Assembly (NCBI RefSeq): GCF_900187855.1
Contig: NZ_FYEG01000001.1
Span: 124,001-188,000 of the forward strand
Direction of reading: 5' to 3'
DNA: 64,000 bases
Source of the DNA: Actinomyces minihominis
GTDB taxonomy: Bacteria; Actinomycetota; Actinomycetes; Actinomycetales; Actinomycetaceae
Numbering within the stretch: the first letter of the stretch is position 1; the number at the start of each line of letters is the position of its first letter. Shown piece after piece: positions 60,110 to 64,000 of this stretch. The notes under the pieces were generated by a model, which had not been told where the DNA came from, ran no database searches, and was given only the letters and a program-made list of their open reading frames with translations. Position numbers and translations under genes: made by a program.

Positions 60110-60649
60110 TCAGCTCAGCCGCTGCGGGATGCGGTTGAGCTGGTCTGCTAGGTGCTCCCACGGCGCACTGAGGTCCAAGGTATTGGCTGCGATTCGAGTG
60201 CCTTGGATCGTTACTTCAAGATTGGGGTGTTCCTTGTCGTCCGTTTTCGCGTATAACAACAGGCCGGCCACTGTCCCATCCTGATCAACATCCAAGTTCT
60301 TTGCGTAGGCCAAGATTTGGTAAAGATGGTCGGAACGTACCGTTCGCTTGCCGTGACGCCCTTGCGCCAATGGCTGCGAATAGTATTTGGCGTCGACAAC
60401 TAAACGTTTGTTGCCTTTGCGTAAAACCAGGTCAGTGCTCATAGCGGGTAGCTGACTGTGAACATGCTGGCCCTCGCCCAAATCCCAAGGAACCCTAGGC
60501 GCAGACGGAACCAACTGGGGATGGTGAGACTTGAAGTACTCGAGCAAAAAACGTTCGTACAGAGCGTGCATTTCCTCTTCCGGTACCCAAGCCTCCAGGT
60601 TCGTGTCCCCAGGGGAGTCCTTGGGGAGAAGGCCGCGGACAATCAGTTC
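60110..60649 (-). pseudogene. McrC-like restriction component, C-terminal part only
   Basis: About 180 residues: EMHALYERFLLEYFKSHHP, then MSTDLVLRKGNKRLVVDAKYY and RSDHLYQILAYAKNL. This is the C-terminal PD-(D/E)XK nuclease half of McrC-type proteins (TD...VDAK active site), normally over 330 residues long. The N-terminal half is missing and the frame upstream of 60649 runs into sequence coding on the other strand. No mcrB gene is present. A degraded remnant of a modification-dependent restriction system. Confidence 0.65.
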
Positions 60650-61027
60650 GCCCAGCAGCTCGGCGATGCGGTCGCCGAGGCCCATGCCGCCGCTCTCGCT
60701 CATGCGAAGCCGAGCATGGCCGTGTTCGTCGCCGAGGCGAACGCTCGCGGTGTCGAGGTCGTCGAGCACGATCACGCCGTCAAGAGCGGCGACCGTTCCG
60801 GTCACGCCGAGGGCAACACCGTGACCGGCATCACCTACCGGATGCGCGACGAGACCACACCCAAGCGCCGGATGCGCCGCCGCAAGGCGTCAGCGCCCAG
60901 CTCGGAGTTCACACATGACGCTCTCTGCGCCGAGTTCGAGCCGCAGCCTGTGCCTGTGGCACCGGGCCCCGCGCCGCAGCACGCGGCGTCGGCCCAGTAC
61001 ACGAGCCCGTCTGGTGTGAAGGCGTGA
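60650..61027 (+). pseudogene. Relaxase (mobilisation nuclease) C-terminal fragment
   Basis: The plus frame codes KPSMAVFVAEANARGVEVVE, then NTVTGITYRMRDET, RMRRRKASAPSSEFTHDAL and a Pro-rich tail. This resembles the C-terminal part of Gram-positive mobile-element relaxases (xxRGVEV...GVTYKMxD...RRRxAxxLxxEFT). The catalytic His-Tyr region is absent and the 5' end abuts the McrC remnant, so the gene is truncated. Confidence 0.5.
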
Positions 61028-61069
61028 GGGTAGAGACCCCGAGGTTTCGCGCCTCAGGGTGTGGCTGAT

Positions 61070-61234
61070 CTAGAGAGGTTCACCGCAGCTTCTGCAGAAC
61101 GCCTCTCCGTCCTCGTACATCTGGCCGCAGCAATAGGTGGGCCCGCCGCTCACCTCGAAGCACTCTTCACCATTGAAGTCCATATGGCCGCTCTCAATAA
61201 CTTCATCGCAGCCCTCGTAGATCAGTTCAGCCAT
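61070..61234 (-). CDS. Small Cys-rich zinc-ribbon-like protein
   Basis: 54 residues from ATG 61234. Acidic, with six cysteines; the C-terminal part TYCCGQMYEDGEAFCRSCG has two close cysteine pairs, as in a zinc ribbon. Starts 3 nt after the stop of the upstream basic protein gene (61238-61447), so they look like a pair. No known family. Confidence 0.55.
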   Translation of the reverse strand: MAELIYEGCDEVIESGHMDFNGEECFEVSGGPTYCCGQMYEDGEAFCRSCGEPL

Positions 61235-61237
61235 GGC

Positions 61238-61447
61238 CTAGCCACGTTTCGGGTTGCGGCCCACGAGTCGAACGACGGCTTTGAAAGGGCCGCCGGACTT
61301 TTTCGTCCCGACGTAATCGCCGCGTTTGTTGTATTTGTCCCAGAGTCCCGTGCGAGAGTTCTTCTTCTGGTCACGATCCTTGACTAGCCCAACGCGCTTG
61401 CAAGCTCCGGTGTTCTTCGCCTTGCTGACCTCCTTGAGGCTCATCAT
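61238..61447 (-). CDS. Small basic protein, unknown
   Basis: 69 residues from ATG 61447 (a GTG at 61498 is an alternative). Lys/Arg-rich: KAKNTGACKRVGLVKDRDQK, TGLWDKYNKRGDYVGTKKSG, VGRNPKRG. No motif recognised; the composition fits a nucleic-acid-binding or host-range accessory protein. Precedes the Cys-rich gene on the same strand. No clear ribosome site. Confidence 0.5.
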   Translation of the reverse strand: MMSLKEVSKAKNTGACKRVGLVKDRDQKKNSRTGLWDKYNKRGDYVGTKKSGGPFKAVVRLVGRNPKRG

Positions 61448-61560
61448 AGCCAGCGTGGGCACTGCCGGAGCGACCAGAATCCAGTCGCAGAAACGCACCG
61501 CGTACCACTTTCGCGGAACTTCAGACGAGAGCCAGAGGATCGAGGTTCGAGCAAAAGGGT

Positions 61561-61826
61561 AAAGGGTGTAGACGCACCAGTCCCCACCGAAACCCGAGCA
61601 ATCGACCGGGCGGGCGGTTCTCCTGGTTTACCAGCGTTCTGCTCACGCGCACGCACGCGAGTTAGTCGCGAGACCGCCGCAACCATGTACCAAAGTGCGT
61701 ACACCCTTTCGCTTCTTGCGTTTCAAAAGGGTGTACGCGCTCTCGCCAGCCTCGCGACCTCGTTCTGCCGCGTGATTCCGCCACTTCTGACCGCTGATCC
61801 GCCGCAAATCCTGCGTACACCCTTTT
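61561..61826. repeat. Cluster of 13-bp repeats GCGTACACCCTTT (iteron-like)
   Basis: Exact copies at 61697-61709 (+), 61726-61738 (-) and 61813-61825 (+); a fourth at 61561-61575 (-) has two extra bases (AAAGGGTGTAGACGC). The middle pair form a 13-bp hairpin with a 16-nt loop. The stretch 61448-61936 carries no credible gene. Repeats like this serve as replication iterons or as regulator sites in plasmids and mobile elements. Confidence 0.6.
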
Positions 61827-61936
61827 GTGGAGCCCTCGACACCCGTCTGGTGCAGTACCTGACGGTGAGAGGATCCCTTCGCTCGTCAGGCGCTCGCGTG
61901 AGAAGGTGGGGTCTTGGTCTGAGGTCGTGTGGTGTT

Positions 61937-62518
61937 CTAGGAGGCGAGAATCTGCTTGGCGATTTCTAGCCCCGCTGGGCCGTCCAGTTCAGGAAGCTCT
62001 GCCCAGCGCCCGCCTGACACTGTTACTTCGACGCCTGGCACCCAAATTGTTGTTCCGATGACGGCAGAGATGCCGATGTCGACTGTCATCGTGAACGCGT
62101 CACCGTTGTTCACGGTTACCCATTCGTCGCTGACGCGCTCGAAGCCTGCCATGCCCTCTAACGGGCTGTAGTCGGGCTGCTCCGAGATCGCCGCGAATCT
62201 AACTTCCACCGACCGAGCATTATCTGGCGTGACGTCCTCTGGCGGCGTCTCCCAGCCGCAGTGAATATCAGTCTCGGAAACGCTGTTCCAGTCATAAGGG
62301 TTGAGCCCTTCCACCCAAGTCGCCACGAACGGTTGTACGTCATCGCAAGACTTAATATGGGCGAATGAGAAGTCGCCGTCAGCGCTAGCATGCTCGGCTG
62401 GGGCCTTCGTGGTGGCTTCGGCAGGGGAAGGGGTATCGTGCTGGTCAGCCGGGGCTGAGCATCCAAGAAGTGAAAACGCGAGAGCGGTCGTCACGCACGC
62501 TAGAAAGGTTATTCTCAT
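61937..62518 (-). CDS. Putative secreted lipoprotein, unknown function
   Basis: 193 residues from ATG 62518. Signal peptide with lipobox FSLLGC (Cys about 20), a Thr/Pro/Ala-rich linker, then a domain with a Cys pair (SCDDVQPF and DIHCGWET) that may form a disulfide. Ends WAELPELDGPAGLEIAKQILAS. The composition is that of small actinobacterial lipoproteins of the DUF3558 kind, though I cannot confirm the family. TATACT 6 nt before the ATG and no ribosome site suggest a leaderless mRNA. Confidence 0.75.
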   Translation of the reverse strand: MRITFLACVTTALAFSLLGCSAPADQHDTPSPAEATTKAPAEHASADGDFSFAHIKSCDDVQPFVATWVEGLNPYDWNSVSETDIHCGWETPPEDVTPDNARSVEVRFAAISEQPDYSPLEGMAGFERVSDEWVTVNNGDAFTMTVDIGISAVIGTTIWVPGVEVTVSGGRWAELPELDGPAGLEIAKQILAS

Positions 62519-62524
62519 AGCTAA

Positions 62525-62530
62525 AGTATA
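62525..62530 (-). promoter_or_regulatory. -10 element (TATACT), probable leaderless lipoprotein mRNA
   Basis: TATACT on the minus strand is 6 nt from the ATG of the lipoprotein gene. Confidence 0.5.
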
Positions 62531-62896
62531 GGCCGGAAGGTGCTGTGAGTGGCCAACGCAGTTTGGGCGTGTAGCCCAGTAAGAACACGAGTTCAAGCCA
62601 GGGTCGTGCCAGCAAGTGATTCGCGGTATTGCGTGCTGAAGAGTGCGAACTAAATGGCGAAGTAGCAGCGCACAGCTTGAGTAAACATGCCTAGGCGTGT
62701 GCGCGAGCTTCCTGGTAGGCCCAGCCGCACCGGTCGGTGCCGTCAACCCGGCCTCGACAAACTCACCCCCGGAGAGTTTGAGATGAGCTACACGGACACA
62801 AAAGCGGCCTGATCGCCCAAACCCCCGAATGCGAATAAGACTTGGGGCAGCGCCGTTTCCGCAGTGCCGCCCGTCCCGGCGCAGCACCGGCGGCAC
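62531..62896. other. Gene-free stretch
   Basis: No credible coding sequence on either strand. It holds a short hairpin CAAACTC...GAGTTTG near 62758-62781 and the upstream region of the lipoprotein gene; no tRNA or attachment-site duplication is visible. Confidence 0.5.
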
Positions 62897-62937
62897 GACG
62901 GTGCCCCGCACCCGCGAAGCGGGGGCGGGGCACCGTC
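62897..62937. terminator. Two-tier hairpin downstream of the integrase
   Basis: GACGGTGCCCCGC (62897-62909) pairs with 62925-62937, and an inner CCCGC/GCGGG stem with GAA loop closes it, separated by an A-G mismatch. It begins 31 nt past the integrase stop and probably ends that transcript. Confidence 0.7.
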
Positions 62938-62967
62938 ACAGACCCGCGCAGAGCCCGCGCCAACCGA

Positions 62968-64000
62968 TCAGCTCGCGCGCTGCTGGGCCATGCGGCGGGC
63001 CAGCTCGTCGTCGCGGTTCCCTCTCGCCTGGTAGCGCATCGCCGCCTTCACGGAGGAGTGCCCGAGGCGATCCATCGTCTCCTTCAGGGTCGCACCGGTC
63101 TGCGCGTAGCGGGTGCCCGCGAAGTGCCGGAGCCCGTGGAACGGCAGGTCGGGCCGTCCGGCGGCGACGACGGCCTTGTGCCAGTGCCGCCAGAACGAGG
63201 TCTGCGGCAGCCAGCCGGTGCCGTCGTGGTTGGTGGTCAGCAGGGCATTACCGATCTTCCCACGGGCCTGCTCGGCGATGATGCGGGCATCGTCGCCGTA
63301 GACGACGACGTTGCGCACGCCTGCGAGGGTCTTGACCTCGCCGACGTCGCGCCCGTTCTTCTTCGTGTACACGACCTGCCGGGAGACGCTGATGCGCACG
63401 CAATCGACCTCACCGGCCTCGTCGCGCTCGACCACGACATCCTTCGCCCGCAGTTCGGTGTTTTCGCCCCAGCGCAGCCCGGCACCGCAAGCGAGCACGA
63501 CCAGCGCCTTATAGCGCTCGTCGATGCTCGACAGGATCACGTCCAGCTCGGCATCGGTCGGCGGCTCCACCTTCTTGCCGGTCGACGCCGTCGAGCCTCC
63601 CTGATCTGGCAGGGGTTCTTCTCGAGGATGCCGTCATCAACAGCAGTCTTGAGCACCGACTTCATGAGGTCCTAGGCGCGAGAGGTCTGCGAGACGCGCC
63701 CCGTCTCGATCTGGGCCGCACGCCAGTCGCGCACCATCTCGGGCGTGATCTCGCCGAGCCTGCGCACGACCATCTCGGCGAGCGGGCCGCCCTTGCCGAT
63801 CTTGTCCTTCTTCGTGGCCACACCTGCCGGGCGCAGGTATCCCTCGTAGTTCTCCAAGGTGCGGGGCCGCAGCGGCTCCCCGCGCGAGTTCGTGCGGGTC
63901 TCGATCCACTTCGCGGCGTACTCGCCCAGCATCACCTCGCGGCGGGCGGCCTCTGCCGCCGCCTGCTCGGCCTGCGCCGCGCGCGCTGCCGGGGGCTGCC
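62968..64000 (-). pseudogene. Tyrosine recombinase/integrase with nonsense codon and frameshift
   Basis: Site-specific integrase of a mobile element. N-terminal SAM-like DNA-binding part (LGEYAAKWIETRTNS, TLENYEGYLRPAG) runs in from beyond the window edge. At 63672-63674 a TAG interrupts SRA-[stop]-DLMKSVL, where family members have tyrosine. After DDGILEKNPCQI a one-base deletion (about 63595-63603) shifts frame. The catalytic domain then follows intact: GAGLRWGE (first Arg), HGLRHFAGT (HxxR), LGHSS and AMRYQ (nucleophile Tyr). The 200-residue catalytic part starting at 63570 could still be translated but would lack the core-binding domain. The element is probably immobile. Confidence 0.85.

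Noticed and set aside
61061-61387. 108-codon plus-strand frame
   Set aside because: Antisense to the two small minus-strand genes, whose cysteine and lysine patterns look protein-like.
61444-61704. 86-codon minus frame upstream of the basic protein
   Set aside because: Overlaps the repeat cluster, with no ribosome site and no recognisable composition; judged non-coding.

Overview
The window is GC-rich, densely coded DNA from a high-GC Gram-positive (Actinomycetota), most likely a member of the Actinomycetaceae or a close relative. The marker blocks fit: a NucS mismatch endonuclease, the GlgE/maltokinase glucan pathway, an ATP synthase operon preceded by a WecA-type transferase and an AtpI-like protein and followed by a DUF2550 protein and NucS, and the order thrB-like, rho, rpmE, prfA, prmC, tsaC. 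Several genes seem to be read from leaderless mRNAs, which is common in this phylum. The species assignment is inference.

Layout. 1-2.5 kb: electron-transfer flavoprotein genes etfB and etfA and the start of a cysteine desulfurase (minus). 2.6-4.9 kb: glycogen debranching enzyme glgX. 4.9-15.9 kb: a galactoside locus. A minus-strand operon encodes a sugar-binding lipoprotein, two ABC permeases and a LacZ-type beta-galactosidase. A divergent gene encodes a GH112 galacto/lacto-N-biose phosphorylase. It converges on a uridylyltransferase-like gene and a galactokinase-like gene. A LacI-type operator lies between the two divergent arms. 16-25.7 kb: trpS, then glucan metabolism with glgP (minus) divergent from glgE-mak-glgB (plus). 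25.8-29.5 kb: a thioredoxin-fold/TPR protein, a lipoprotein, a membrane protein and a small zinc-ribbon protein. 29.5-31.5 kb: nagA and nucS. 31.5-41.6 kb: DUF2550 gene, the eight atp genes, an AtpI-like gene and wecA (all minus), with one membrane protein on the plus strand. 41.6-49.3 kb: tsaC, prmC, prfA, rpmE, rho, a thrB-like gene and an MFS exporter. 49.3-58.5 kb: a CYTH-like protein, argS, several small genes, and a TetR/flavoprotein/SDR group sharing an operator-like sequence. 58.5-64 kb: accessory DNA with gene remnants, a SAM-IV-type riboswitch, McrC and relaxase fragments, inverted and direct copies of a 13-bp repeat, small orphan genes and a broken tyrosine integrase.

How the genes work together. 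Galactosides imported by the ABC system can be hydrolysed by LacZ. Lacto-N-biose or galacto-N-biose can be phosphorolysed by the GH112 enzyme to galactose-1-phosphate and GlcNAc or GalNAc. The galactokinase-like and nucleotidyltransferase genes can take galactose through Gal-1-P to a UDP-sugar, and NagA can take GlcNAc-6-P onward. GlgE, maltokinase, GlgB, GlgP and GlgX form nearly a complete glycogen-type glucan cycle. No single new defence or catalytic system is certain here. The strongest leads are the orphan SAM-IV-type riboswitch at 59.4 kb, the GalT-free galactose locus, the TetR operator shared with the SDR gene, the motif-degenerate homoserine kinase, and the repeat cluster in the island.
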